Below, in pieces: positions 35,823-44,432 of a stretch of DNA of 64,000 nucleotides. A model generated the notes under the pieces. That model was not told the DNA's origin, searched no databases, and saw only the letters and a list, made by a program, of their open reading frames with translations. The stretch is from positions 1 through 64,000 of the forward strand of contig NC_017941.2 of assembly GCF_000306765.2 (NCBI RefSeq), read 5' to 3'. The stretch comes from Haloferax mediterranei ATCC 33500. GTDB lineage: Archaea > Halobacteriota > Halobacteria > Halobacteriales > Haloferacaceae. Numbering within the stretch: position 1 is the stretch's first letter; each line of letters begins with the position of its first letter. Made by a program: the position numbers and the translations under genes.

Positions 35823-36317
35823 TTACGAGTCCGATTCCGCCAACGCGGCACGGTGTTCCTCGCGCTTCCGGAGCGCCGAATCCCGAAGTTCGCGTTCTTT
35901 GTCAGACTCACAGACCAGTTTCGGGACCGGCACCGGCGTTTCGCCTTCGTCCAGTGCGACGAACGTGAAAAACGACGTAATCGTCGCTCGCTTTTTCCCC
36001 TCGCTCGGTCGCTCGGCGGTCACATCGACCTTGATGTCCATGCTCGTTCGCCCAGTGTCGAAGACGTACGCTTCGACGGTCACCACGTCGCCCACGTCGA
36101 TTGGGGCGAGAAAGTCAACGTGGTCCATCGACGCCGTAACGACCTGCCCCTCGGCGTACCGACGCCCGGCAATTGCGCCGCAGATGTCCATCCATTCGAG
36201 AATCCGCCCGCCGAGAGCACGGCCGAGGTTATTCGTGTCGTTCGGCATCAGAATCTCGCTCATCTCGGCGCGGGATGCCGACAACGACCGCGTTCCAACC
36301 GTCGATTGCTGCTGCAT
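35823..36317 (-). CDS. Acyl-CoA thioesterase, hotdog fold
   Basis: 164 residues with one hotdog domain of the BACH/YciA type: LMPNDTNNLGRALGGRILEW, a central SMDHVDFLAPIDVGDVVTV and DVTAERPSEGKKRATITSFFTFVALDE. Asp/Asn in NDTNNLG is the expected catalytic place. Hydrolyses acyl-CoA; chain preference is unknown. A TATA-like gaataagtt sits about 28 bases before the ATG at 36317. The C-terminus is a charged helix. Confidence 0.88.
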   Translation of the reverse strand: MQQQSTVGTRSLSASRAEMSEILMPNDTNNLGRALGGRILEWMDICGAIAGRRYAEGQVVTASMDHVDFLAPIDVGDVVTVEAYVFDTGRTSMDIKVDVTAERPSEGKKRATITSFFTFVALDEGETPVPVPKLVCESDKERELRDSALRKREEHRAALAESDS

Positions 36318-36425
36318 ACAACCAGCTCTATCGCGGACGCTGTTAACTTATTCTACGTCCTAAACAATAGAAATAAACTTGGATTAATCGCCCGGGTTCC
36401 CCCATTCGGTGACTTCCCACTTCGC

Positions 36426-37643
36426 CTATTCGACGCGTTCGGACTCGGTTTCGACGCCACCGTCTTCGATTTCGATGTCGACGGCGTCCGCCGAGATGTC
36501 CGCCGTCTTGTCGAGGTCGAGTTCACCGAGTATCTCGCTGATGTCGTCTAACCCGAGGAGCTGTCGGGTTTCCTCGTCGAATTCGAGACTGTCGAGACCG
36601 GCCGAAGCTTGTACGTCGGAGCCAGTCAGCCCCTTTCCGTACCGGCCGAGAAGCGAGGTGAGTTCTTGCGGGAGGACATACGTCGTCGACGGTGACGTGC
36701 CGATGTTTGCCACCGTCTCCATGCCCTTGTCGATAATCGCTCGCTCGCCCATCGACTCGGCAGCGCGAGCACGCAGAACCGTCGAAACGGCATCACCCTG
36801 CGAGCGCAGGATTGCAGCCTGCTTTTTTCCCTGCGCTTCGATGATGTTCGCCTGTTTGGCCCCTTCCGCCGCCTCGACGGCGGAGCGACGCTCACCCTGC
36901 GCTTCGAGAATCATGGCGCGGCGGCGGCGCTCGGCGGATGTCTGCTGTTCCATTGCGTTTTCGACATCCTTCGAGGGCTTGACTTCGCGGACTTCGACGG
37001 ACTCGACGCGGACGCCCCACTCGTCGGTCGGTTCGTCGAGTTCCCGGCGGATGCGTGAGTTGATGTGGTCGCGTCGCGCCAGCGTTTCGTCGAGTTCCAT
37101 GTCGCCGAGGGCGGCGCGGAGTGTGGTCTGCGCGAGGAGGGAGACGGCCCGCTGGTAGTGGTCGACTTCGAGGAAGGCGCGCTCGGGGTCCATCACGCGA
37201 ATATAGACGACTGCGTCGGCCGTGACGGGCGAGTTGTCTTCGGTGATTGCTTCCTGAGTCGGCACGTCGAACGTCTGTGTTCGCATGTCGAAGCGGTAGG
37301 TCTTCGAGACGAACGGCGGAATGATATTCAATCCCGGTTCGAGGATTCCTTTGTACTCGCCGAAGATGGTGAGCGTTCGCTTTTCGTACGCCTGGACGAT
37401 TTCGACGGCGTCGTACACCGCCGCGATGGCGAGCGCGAGGAAGACGTAGCCCACGAGCGCCAGTGGCGTCACGGGAAAGACAATCACGGCGATACCGAAT
37501 ACCACCACCGCAACTGCGAGGGGACCGACCCAACGCGGAATACGGGAGGGGCCGCTATCGACGCGAGCGCCGCCACCGGACCCCGACGACCCCGGCGACG
37601 TCGTCGCGGAGAGTTTTCCGAGTTGGTAGAACACGCTATCCAT
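36426..37643 (-). CDS. SPFH/band 7 (stomatin-like) membrane protein
   Basis: 405 residues. Two membrane helices near 30-75, then the band 7 domain (VEIVQAYEKRTLTIFGEYKG, GLNIIPPFVSKTYRFDMRTQ, DAVVYIRVMDPERAFLEVDH, LRAALGDMELDETLARRDHI). A Glu/Ala-rich coiled coil with AQGERRSAVEAAEGAKQANI and AQGKKQAAILRSQGDA follows. Stomatins scaffold membrane domains and often pair with an NfeD protein, not seen here. Start at 37643 is fixed by a TATA-like box at 37665-37674. The acidic C-terminal 70 residues look haloarchaeal. Confidence 0.92.
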   Translation of the reverse strand: MDSVFYQLGKLSATTSPGSSGSGGGARVDSGPSRIPRWVGPLAVAVVVFGIAVIVFPVTPLALVGYVFLALAIAAVYDAVEIVQAYEKRTLTIFGEYKGILEPGLNIIPPFVSKTYRFDMRTQTFDVPTQEAITEDNSPVTADAVVYIRVMDPERAFLEVDHYQRAVSLLAQTTLRAALGDMELDETLARRDHINSRIRRELDEPTDEWGVRVESVEVREVKPSKDVENAMEQQTSAERRRRAMILEAQGERRSAVEAAEGAKQANIIEAQGKKQAAILRSQGDAVSTVLRARAAESMGERAIIDKGMETVANIGTSPSTTYVLPQELTSLLGRYGKGLTGSDVQASAGLDSLEFDEETRQLLGLDDISEILGELDLDKTADISADAVDIEIEDGGVETESERVE

Positions 37644-37664
37644 ACAGGAGAGTGACACCGAAGG

Positions 37665-37674
37665 GGAATAAAGC
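37665..37674 (-). promoter_or_regulatory. TATA box of the SPFH gene
   Basis: The minus strand reads gctttattcc about 27 bases before the ATG at 37643, fixing that start and a leaderless message. Confidence 0.6.
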
Positions 37675-37687
37675 TACGCGGCCACCA

Positions 37688-37697
37688 AGTATTTGCC
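37688..37697 (+). promoter_or_regulatory. TATA-like box of the 37720 gene
   Basis: agtatttgcc is centred about 27 bases before the ATG at 37720, arguing for the shorter start of this small membrane protein. Confidence 0.5.
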
Positions 37698-37719
37698 TTC
37701 GAACGCCCGAGCGGCGGGT

Positions 37720-37914
37720 ATGAGAACGAATCGTGGCGGCGTTGACGTGGAGGACCTGCTGAAAATCGTGTTGGTTCTCGTGGTCGTCTGGCTGGTGCTC
37801 GAAATCATCGGCGAGGTGTTCGGCCTGTTTAGTGCGCTTATCGGGCTTGGTCTCCCGCTTTTCGGCCTCGTCGCCGCGGCGCTCATCGTCCTCTGGTTCC
37901 TCGACTGGATTTAA
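37720..37914 (+). CDS. Small two-helix membrane protein
   Basis: 64 residues: a short basic N-terminus (MRTNRGGVDVED), then two hydrophobic helices LLKIVLVLVVVWLVLEIIG and LIGLGLPLFGLVAAALIVLW. No functional motif. It is divergent from the stomatin-like gene with 76 bases between, so a partnership with that membrane protein is possible but unproven. The start follows the TATA-like box at 37688. Confidence 0.75.
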   Translation: MRTNRGGVDVEDLLKIVLVLVVVWLVLEIIGEVFGLFSALIGLGLPLFGLVAAALIVLWFLDWI

Positions 37915-37979
37915 GCTCCTGACTGGTCCGGTCGCGGCGACGACGACACGTCTTTGTGTCTAACCCACGAGACACGGGC

Positions 37980-38477
37980 GTGTACAGTCTGAACGTCCCG
38001 GTTCCGGGGCGGGTCGCCCGCCTCGCGTCCGACCTGTTTCCGTATCTCGCCTCGTTCGACCGGGTTCGCGACCGGCAGACGCTCGTCTGCAAGCGCTTCG
38101 AGGAGTCCGAATTCGACCGCCTTCGCGAACGCCTCCGGCAGACGCTCGTCGGGCAACCCGCGTTCGAAGCCCGTGTCACCGGTATCGACTTCTTCGAACA
38201 GCCACCTCGCGGCTCCGCGCCGGTCGTCTACCTCGAAGTCGAGAGTTCGGGTCTCATCGAGTTGCATCGGCGACTCGTCGACGAATTCGGTCCCATCGAC
38301 GGTCTCGAAGGTGACGATTACGTCCCGCACGTCACGCTCGCTCGCGGCGGAACGCTCGCGGATGCGCGGGTGGTCGCCGGGAAGGAGATAGAACCCGTTG
38401 AGTGGACCGTTTCACAGGTCGACCTCTACGACTCGTCGTTCCGCGAGAGCGTCGCCTCGATTTCACTGCCAGCCTAA
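37980..38477 (+). CDS. 2H phosphoesterase / 2'-5' RNA ligase-like protein
   Basis: 165 residues from the GTG at 37980 (MYSLNVPVPG); a GTG at 37956 in the same frame is the alternative. The C-terminal catalytic motif is intact (VPHVTLARGG, HxT). The matching N-terminal motif appears as R-Q-T-L (DRQTLVCKRF), with Arg where the first catalytic His should be. The family handles 2',3'-cyclic phosphates in RNA; loss of one His suggests altered or lost catalysis, to be confirmed by alignment. Confidence 0.75.
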   Translation: MYSLNVPVPGRVARLASDLFPYLASFDRVRDRQTLVCKRFEESEFDRLRERLRQTLVGQPAFEARVTGIDFFEQPPRGSAPVVYLEVESSGLIELHRRLVDEFGPIDGLEGDDYVPHVTLARGGTLADARVVAGKEIEPVEWTVSQVDLYDSSFRESVASISLPA

Positions 38478-38508
38478 ACGAGGTTGCGAATCACCGGGTA
38501 GAATGCGG

Positions 38509-39885
38509 CTATTCGCGGGCGCGCAGTCGCATCCCTATCGGTTCTTGGGGGTGCATCGTCAACGAGCCGCGGAGCGAGAACAGTTCGTTCCGAACGTAGT
38601 CGAGTTCGTACGCTTGGGCGACGGTCCCGAGGATGAGTCGGCCTTCGAGCATCGAGAGGTGCTTGCCGATGCAGTGGCGAGGACCACCACCGAAGGGGAA
38701 GTAGGCGAAGCGCGGGCGACCCTGCGTCCGCTCGGGTGTCCACTGGCCGGGGTCGAATTCGAGCGGGTCGTCCCACCACCGTTCCGACCGGTGGACGACC
38801 CACTGTGGAAGCATGATTGCCGACCCTTTGGGGACGCGATAGCCGCCGAGGCGAACATCGACTTTCGGCTCACGGAACATGACGTACACCGGTGGGTACA
38901 GGCGCATCGCCTCGTTTAGCACGCGCTCTGTGTACTCCAACTTCTGAACGTCCTCGAACGTCGGTGTCCGCCCGCCGAGCACCTCGTCCAATTCACGGTG
39001 GAGCCTCGCTTCCGCTTCTGGATGTTGCGAGAGCAGGTACCACGCGTATGTCAGCGTCAGGGCGGTCGTGTCGTGGCCCGCGAGCAACATCGTCATCAAC
39101 TCGTCGCGGAGGTTCTTTTCGGTCTGCTCGCCCGCGTCGTAGGCGCGGAGCAGAATCGAAAGCAGGTCCATCCGTTCCCCCTCGACCGAGTCGTCGGCCG
39201 CCACGGACGACGCGGGAGTCGACGCGTACTCGGTGCCGCGGCGGTCGTCGACGATATCCCAGATGAGGTCTTCGAGCACCGATAGCGCCTGCTTGTACTC
39301 TCGGTTCTCTCTCGTCGGTGCCCAGTCGGGCAGAAGGAAACGAAACGGGTCGGGTTCGAACCGCGCGCCGAGCGGTTCGAGGTTCTCCTGTACCCGTCGA
39401 ATTCGCTCGTCGTCGAGGTCCGTCCCGAACATCGCGTCGACGATAATCTCGACGGTCAACCGCGCCATCTCCAGTTGCACATCGACCACGTCGCCGTCGT
39501 CCCACGACGACAGCATCGACTCCGTTCGGTCGGTCATCATCTCGGCCATCGTCGAGATGCGGCGCACGTCGAATGCCGGTTGGGCGAGGTGGCGTTGTTT
39601 CTTCCATGTCGCGCCCTCGCTCATGAGGAGTCCGTCGCCGAGCAAGTCGCCGATGGCGCGGTCCTGAAACTGGGGTTTTCGGAACTTCGACGCCTCGCTC
39701 ACGAGCACCGTCTCGATATCGGCCGGGTTCGTGAGCATGTACGTATCGAGTGGCCCGAGGTCGAAGTGAATGACATCACCGTAGGCGTCCGCCACCGCCG
39801 TCAGGAAACTGAACGGGTCGCGGGCGTACTGCCTGCTCGCGCCGAAAAGCGGGATGCCCTTCGGTCCGGGAGGGGTCGAACTCAT
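38509..39885 (-). CDS. Cytochrome P450
   Basis: Heme monooxygenase, 458 residues. Oxygen-binding I helix AGHDTTALTLTY, K-helix ExxR as EAMR in NEAMRLYPPVYV, the FAYFPFGGGPRHCIGKHLSM heme loop with the thiolate Cys, and WGATWKKQRHLAQPAF-like C-helix region (ATWKKQRHLAQPAF). No membrane anchor, so soluble. It resembles the CYP174 type described in haloarchaea, by memory. Electron donors are not encoded beside it. Substrate unknown. Confidence 0.95.
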   Translation of the reverse strand: MSSTPPGPKGIPLFGASRQYARDPFSFLTAVADAYGDVIHFDLGPLDTYMLTNPADIETVLVSEASKFRKPQFQDRAIGDLLGDGLLMSEGATWKKQRHLAQPAFDVRRISTMAEMMTDRTESMLSSWDDGDVVDVQLEMARLTVEIIVDAMFGTDLDDERIRRVQENLEPLGARFEPDPFRFLLPDWAPTRENREYKQALSVLEDLIWDIVDDRRGTEYASTPASSVAADDSVEGERMDLLSILLRAYDAGEQTEKNLRDELMTMLLAGHDTTALTLTYAWYLLSQHPEAEARLHRELDEVLGGRTPTFEDVQKLEYTERVLNEAMRLYPPVYVMFREPKVDVRLGGYRVPKGSAIMLPQWVVHRSERWWDDPLEFDPGQWTPERTQGRPRFAYFPFGGGPRHCIGKHLSMLEGRLILGTVAQAYELDYVRNELFSLRGSLTMHPQEPIGMRLRARE

Positions 39886-40026
39886 CGGGTATGTGTTGGT
39901 TCCAAGAGGTAAGAACTACACGGCGGAGGTGATTGGTGAGCGATTCGACGCGTCGGGTGCGCCGATAAAAACCTCCCGCAGGGGTGCGGCAGAGGCCCTA
40001 TGCTCTAAATCGCCCTACAATAGCGT

Positions 40027-40617
40027 ATGACGACACTTTCGACCGTGGCACCCGTCGCCTTCGGAGCGGGACTTTTCGCCTCCGCCGGAATCTTTCTCAT
40101 CTTGGTGGTCACGCTCACGACGACCCGGCAGTGGTGGCCGCCGGGCGACAAGACGTGGGCGTACTACCTGCACTGGTCGCTCGTCGGCGTGTTCAATATC
40201 TCCATACTCGCCGCTGCCGTTCTCGACTGGAATCAGTGGATACTACCGAGACCGGCATCGCTCGTCGTCGGAGCGGTCATTTCGGCGCTCGGCACGGGAA
40301 TCTTCGTCCGAAGCGCGAACGTGATGCAGTCGGACGAGGTTCGGGGCGTCACCGGCGACCTCTACACCGGTGGGCCGTATGCGTACAGTCGAAACCCGCA
40401 GTACGTCGGCATGATTGTCGGTGTCGTCGGATTCGCGTTGCTGACGAACTCGGTTTTCGTCGCCGTTCTCGCCACGGCACACGTCGGGTGGATTCTGTTG
40501 TTACCGCTCGCCGAAGAACCACATCTTCGCGCAGAATACAGAGACGAGTACGAGCAGTACACAGCGCACGTCCCCCGGTTTGTGGGCCGAACAACGATTC
40601 GAGAACTGACGAAGTGA
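40027..40617 (+). CDS. Isoprenylcysteine carboxyl methyltransferase-like membrane protein
   Basis: 196 residues with about five membrane helices. The C-terminal signature of the ICMT/PEMT family is clear: LYTGGPYAYSRNPQYVG for SAM binding, then LLPLAEEPHLRAEYRDEYEQ, equivalent to the RxxxEExxL-x4-EYxxY pattern. Such enzymes methylate lipids or prenylated substrates; the target is unknown. ATG at 40027 leads directly into the first helix. Confidence 0.85.
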   Translation: MTTLSTVAPVAFGAGLFASAGIFLILVVTLTTTRQWWPPGDKTWAYYLHWSLVGVFNISILAAAVLDWNQWILPRPASLVVGAVISALGTGIFVRSANVMQSDEVRGVTGDLYTGGPYAYSRNPQYVGMIVGVVGFALLTNSVFVAVLATAHVGWILLLPLAEEPHLRAEYRDEYEQYTAHVPRFVGRTTIRELTK

Positions 40618-40652
40618 CCGGATTACGACCGGCTACACGGTCGCTCCCGTTT

Positions 40653-42857
40653 TCACGGCCGCGGCGGCTCGCCATCGTAGGCGTCGTGGTCGTTGTAGAA
40701 GTTCAGCATCGCGAACTTGAGTTTTCCCGGCGCGATGTCGACCATCTCGGCCCGCTCTTCGACGGGGAACGACCCGCGGACGCCGTATTTCCCCATCGAC
40801 GAGCTCTCTCGCGTGTAGCGCTTGTCGGCGAGGATGCGCACACCGTAGTCGTTGGGCGCGCGAATCACGCGACCGAGGGCCTGTCTGGTCTTTCGAATCG
40901 TCGGAATCTCGACCGCATAGCGCCAGCCAGCATCCTTCTTGCCCCGGTAGACGCGGTCGTAGGCGTCTTGCACCGCTTCCAAGCGCTCGGAGAGATGCGG
41001 GTACGGAACGCCGACGACCACGACGGTTCGCGCGTCGTCGCCGTCGAAACTCACGCCTTCGGCGAGCGTTCCCCACAGCGACGTGAGAAGCACTGCGCTG
41101 TCTTTGCCGACGAACTCGCGTCGCATCTCTTCGGCTCGAACGCCCGGTTCGTCCAGATAGAGGTCGATATCGACAGCGGGGTTTCCGCGGAGACGCTCGT
41201 GGTAGCGCTCGGCCTCCGAATACGAGGGGAAGAACACGAGCGTGTTTCCCGGCGTGAACCGAGCGGCGTCGGCGAGCAACTGCTCGATAGTCTCCTGCGT
41301 GCCCGGGTCGTCGCGCTCCGACGAGAACAACGCGGGAAGTGAGACCGAGAAGGTCCGACGGTTGTCCTCCGGATATTCGAGTCCGTAGGCCATCGTCACC
41401 GGGTCGTCGAGGCCGAGCGTCGATTCGGTCACGTCGAACGGGCGGAGCGTCGCCGACATCAGAATGCTCGCGTGAACCTCTTCGAACAGTTCGCGGGTGA
41501 CCTCTCGCGGGATGCAGGTGTAGAGTTCGGCACGACCGTAGATTTCGTCGGTTCCGCCGTCGCGGCGAACCGAGAGCATCGGGTGTCGACCGAGGTCGCC
41601 GCCCATCTCCATCCAATCGGCGATGAAGTTCGCCGCCTGCAAGGTTTGACACTCTTGACGCGTCGTCGCGTCGCCGTTTTTGTACTCGTCTTCGTACTGT
41701 TCGTCCAGTCGCTTGCCCAACTGCAAGGCGAGTTCGACTTCGATGTCGATGCCGCGGCCCTCGTACGACTGGAGGAAGTCCATCGTCAGGTCGTCGCGGC
41801 GGCCCTGACTGGCAATCGAGAGGTCGTACCAGTTTTCGCCGACCTGCTCGCGCTCGCCGAAGCCGAACGCCTCTTCGTAGCCATCGCGGAGCGATTCGAG
41901 GAACGTCCCGATGACGTTGCGGGCGCTCTCGGCACGGGAATCGTCCACGTCTTCCAACTCGTTCATGGCGCTTTCGAGGGTGTTTTCGGTGAGTGAGCGA
42001 CTGGCGTGGTCGCGGGCGGCCCCCTCGATGTTGTGCGCCTCGTCGAAGACGGTGATGATGTCTTCGGGGTCGCGGTCTAACCACCGGAAGAACTGCTCGC
42101 GTATCATCGGGTCGAGCAGGTGGTGGTAGTTACAGACGACGAGGTCGATTCCCTCCATGCCCTCTTTCAGCAACTCGTAGCCGCAGAGGTTTTGGCGGCC
42201 GGCGTACTCGAAAATCTCGTCGGGAGTTCGCACGTCGTCGAACAACCACTGGAAGAACTCGTCTGTGTTCTGCGTGAGATTATTGTAGTAGTGGTCGCAG
42301 TAGTTGCCCTCCTTCAACTGCTCTAACTCGTCGTCGATGGTGTCGAGTTCGTCCGTGACGGCGCTTCTCGCGTCCGCCGCGCCGGATTCGCCCTCGCGCA
42401 TCTGGTCGAGGAGCGTCTGGGCCTGTTCGGAGAGTTCGGACTTGTCGGATTCCTTTTCGACGATGCTTCGGGTGGTGTCGCGGAGCGTCTGGCACTCCTG
42501 AAAGCCCACGTCGATGTGGCACATCGAGGATTTGCCGCGGAAGACCACCGCCCGGATAGCTTCTTGTCTGGTGATGGCGCGGGCGTCCTCGACGAACTGC
42601 CGCATCTGCTGGTGGACGTTCGTCGTGATGACGACCGTCTTGTCGTGCTCGCGGGCGTACGACAGCGCGGGAACGAGCGCGGAGATGGTTTTCCCGGTCC
42701 CCGTCGCCCCTTCGAGGAGGACGTTTCGCTCCTCGTCGAGAGCGTCCGCGATACCGGACATCGCCGCCTCCTGGTTCGGATACGGCTCGTCGTACGGGAA
42801 GAAACGCCACGCTCTCTCCGTGTCGCTGTCGTCGGGTGAGCCGTTGGCGTGGGCCAC
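40653..42857 (-). CDS. XPD/Rad3-like DNA helicase with FeS cysteines
   Basis: Superfamily 2 DNA helicase, 734 residues. Walker A GATGTGKT is at 50-57; the DEAH box occurs in VFDEAHNIEG near 272; the C-terminal motif VI region is KTRQALGRVIRAPNDYGVRI. Cys113, Cys122, Cys187 and Cys225 lie in the FeS-domain position between motifs I and II, matching the four-Cys cluster of XPD/DinG relatives. Likely acts in repair or transcription-linked unwinding. A long acidic helical segment (about 130-185) sits inside the FeS region. Confidence 0.92.
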   Translation of the reverse strand: MAHANGSPDDSDTERAWRFFPYDEPYPNQEAAMSGIADALDEERNVLLEGATGTGKTISALVPALSYAREHDKTVVITTNVHQQMRQFVEDARAITRQEAIRAVVFRGKSSMCHIDVGFQECQTLRDTTRSIVEKESDKSELSEQAQTLLDQMREGESGAADARSAVTDELDTIDDELEQLKEGNYCDHYYNNLTQNTDEFFQWLFDDVRTPDEIFEYAGRQNLCGYELLKEGMEGIDLVVCNYHHLLDPMIREQFFRWLDRDPEDIITVFDEAHNIEGAARDHASRSLTENTLESAMNELEDVDDSRAESARNVIGTFLESLRDGYEEAFGFGEREQVGENWYDLSIASQGRRDDLTMDFLQSYEGRGIDIEVELALQLGKRLDEQYEDEYKNGDATTRQECQTLQAANFIADWMEMGGDLGRHPMLSVRRDGGTDEIYGRAELYTCIPREVTRELFEEVHASILMSATLRPFDVTESTLGLDDPVTMAYGLEYPEDNRRTFSVSLPALFSSERDDPGTQETIEQLLADAARFTPGNTLVFFPSYSEAERYHERLRGNPAVDIDLYLDEPGVRAEEMRREFVGKDSAVLLTSLWGTLAEGVSFDGDDARTVVVVGVPYPHLSERLEAVQDAYDRVYRGKKDAGWRYAVEIPTIRKTRQALGRVIRAPNDYGVRILADKRYTRESSSMGKYGVRGSFPVEERAEMVDIAPGKLKFAMLNFYNDHDAYDGEPPRP

Positions 42858-42972
42858 GAACGATTCTCGGCCGCCATCTGATTAAAAGCCTCGGAGCAGT
42901 ACCCCCACTCGATTCGGGAGCCGACATATAAGAGTGTCCCCGCGGTGCGGCGGTTCCGCCCGGCCGAGAGAG

Positions 42973-42980
42973 CATTATCT
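42973..42980 (+). promoter_or_regulatory. TATA-like box of the 43004 gene
   Basis: cattatct is centred about 27 bases before the ATG at 43004, a leaderless arrangement. Confidence 0.5.
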
Positions 42981-43003
42981 GCGGCGCTTCCGACCGCTGG
43001 CAC

Positions 43004-43468
43004 ATGGTGTCAGAAACAGCCACCGCACGAACCGAATCGACTGCAACCGTTTCCTGGCAAGCCGGCATCGTCGCCGGTGTACTCGCCGCGCTCGTCATGG
43101 GCGCGATGATGTTGATGCAGATGCGGCCGGTTCTCGAAGTCGCAATTCCCTCGATGTACACGCTGATGGGTGGGACCGCCGGATTCACCATCCACGTCGC
43201 CCACGGCGCGATTCTCGGCATCGCGTTCGCCGGACTTGCTGGCGTTGTCGGATTCGACTCGCTCGGAAAATCGCTCGGTAGTGGTGTCGTCTACGGTGTC
43301 GTTCTCTGGGCCGTCCTCGCTGTCCTCGTCATGCCGGTCTGGCTCGGAGCCGTCGGTTCGCCCGCGAACCCGCCGCTTCCGAACGTGAGCACGACGAGTC
43401 TGATGGGTCACGTCGTCTACGGCGCGGTTCTCGGAGCGGCGTTCCCGACGGTCGAGCGGTTCTTCTGA
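43004..43468 (+). CDS. Four-helix membrane protein of unknown function
   Basis: 154 residues; four membrane helices (WQAGIVAGVLAALVMGAMML, GGTAGFTIHVAHGAILGIAF, SGVVYGVVLWAVLAVLVMPV, LMGHVVYGAVLGAAF). The pair of segments HVAHGAILG and GHVVYGAVLG looks like an internal duplication and is common in small haloarchaeal membrane proteins of DUF6789-like type (from memory). No transporter or enzyme motif seen. Leaderless promoter upstream. Confidence 0.8.
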   Translation: MVSETATARTESTATVSWQAGIVAGVLAALVMGAMMLMQMRPVLEVAIPSMYTLMGGTAGFTIHVAHGAILGIAFAGLAGVVGFDSLGKSLGSGVVYGVVLWAVLAVLVMPVWLGAVGSPANPPLPNVSTTSLMGHVVYGAVLGAAFPTVERFF

Positions 43469-43495
43469 AAAATCAGTCCGTTCGTCCTTTCCTAG

Positions 43496-44395
43496 CTACG
43501 CGTCCAGCAACTCGACGATGAGTCCCTTCTGGGCGTGCAGGCGATTTTCCGCTTGCTCCCAGACGAGCGACTGCTCGCCTTCGAGCACGTCGCCCGTGAT
43601 TTCCTCGCCGCGGTGGGCAGGCAGGCAGTGCATGACCTTCGCGTCGGTGCCCGAAAGCAGGCCCTCGTTCAACTGGAATCCCTCGAACGCCTGCAGTTTC
43701 TCGTGGCGCTGACCCTCTTGGCCCATCGAAATCCACACGTCGGTGTAGACGACGTCGACCCCGTCGATAGCCGCCTCGGGGTCCGTCGTGACGGTTGGCG
43801 CACTCCCGAGTTCGTCCGCCTTGTCGAGTACCTCGTCGTCTATCGCGTATCCCGGCGGCGTCGCCACCGTCAGGTCGACACCGGCCATCGCACAGCCGAG
43901 GACGAACGACTGGCCGACGTTGTTGCCGTCGCCAATCCACGCCGCCTGCACTTCCTCGAACGAGCCGACGTGTTCGCGGATGGTGAGCAGGTCGGCGAGC
44001 GTCTGACACGGGTGGGCGTCGTCGGTCAGGCCGTTGATGACGGGTGCGCTGGAGTGTTTGGCGATTTCGAGCAGGTCGTCGTGGTCGAACAGGCGGGCCA
44101 TGATGGCGTCGCCGTAGCGACCCAGCACGCGGGCCGTATCGGAGAGCGGTTCGCCGTGGCCGAGTTGGATGTCTTCGGGGCCGAGAAAGAGCGCGTGACC
44201 GCCCAGTTGGGTCATCCCCGTTTCGAAGGAGACACGCGTGCGGGTGCTCGGCTTCTCGAAGAGCATCGCCAGCGTCGCTCGGGGCAGTCGCGTCTCGTCG
44301 TCGCCGGCCTTGATGGCGGCGGCGCGGGTGAGAACGCGGTCTAACTCCGATGCGCTGATATCGTCGATGTCGATGAAGTGTGTCGTTTCGAGCAT
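43496..44395 (-). CDS. argF: Ornithine carbamoyltransferase
   Basis: Makes citrulline from ornithine and carbamoyl phosphate, 299 residues. FEKPSTRTRVSFE binds carbamoyl phosphate, DDAHPCQTLADLLT and WIGDGNNVGQS follow, and the ornithine loop is HCLPAHRGEEITGD. The ATG at 44395 (MLETTHFIDIDD) is right for the family; the longer frame to 44575 overlaps argE. Last gene of the lysW-argXCBDE-argF run, 37 bases after argE. Confidence 0.97.
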   Translation of the reverse strand: MLETTHFIDIDDISASELDRVLTRAAAIKAGDDETRLPRATLAMLFEKPSTRTRVSFETGMTQLGGHALFLGPEDIQLGHGEPLSDTARVLGRYGDAIMARLFDHDDLLEIAKHSSAPVINGLTDDAHPCQTLADLLTIREHVGSFEEVQAAWIGDGNNVGQSFVLGCAMAGVDLTVATPPGYAIDDEVLDKADELGSAPTVTTDPEAAIDGVDVVYTDVWISMGQEGQRHEKLQAFEGFQLNEGLLSGTDAKVMHCLPAHRGEEITGDVLEGEQSLVWEQAENRLHAQKGLIVELLDA

Positions 44396-44432
44396 TGTCT
44401 TGTGTGTCGTGTCTCCGTGTCGATACTGCGAT

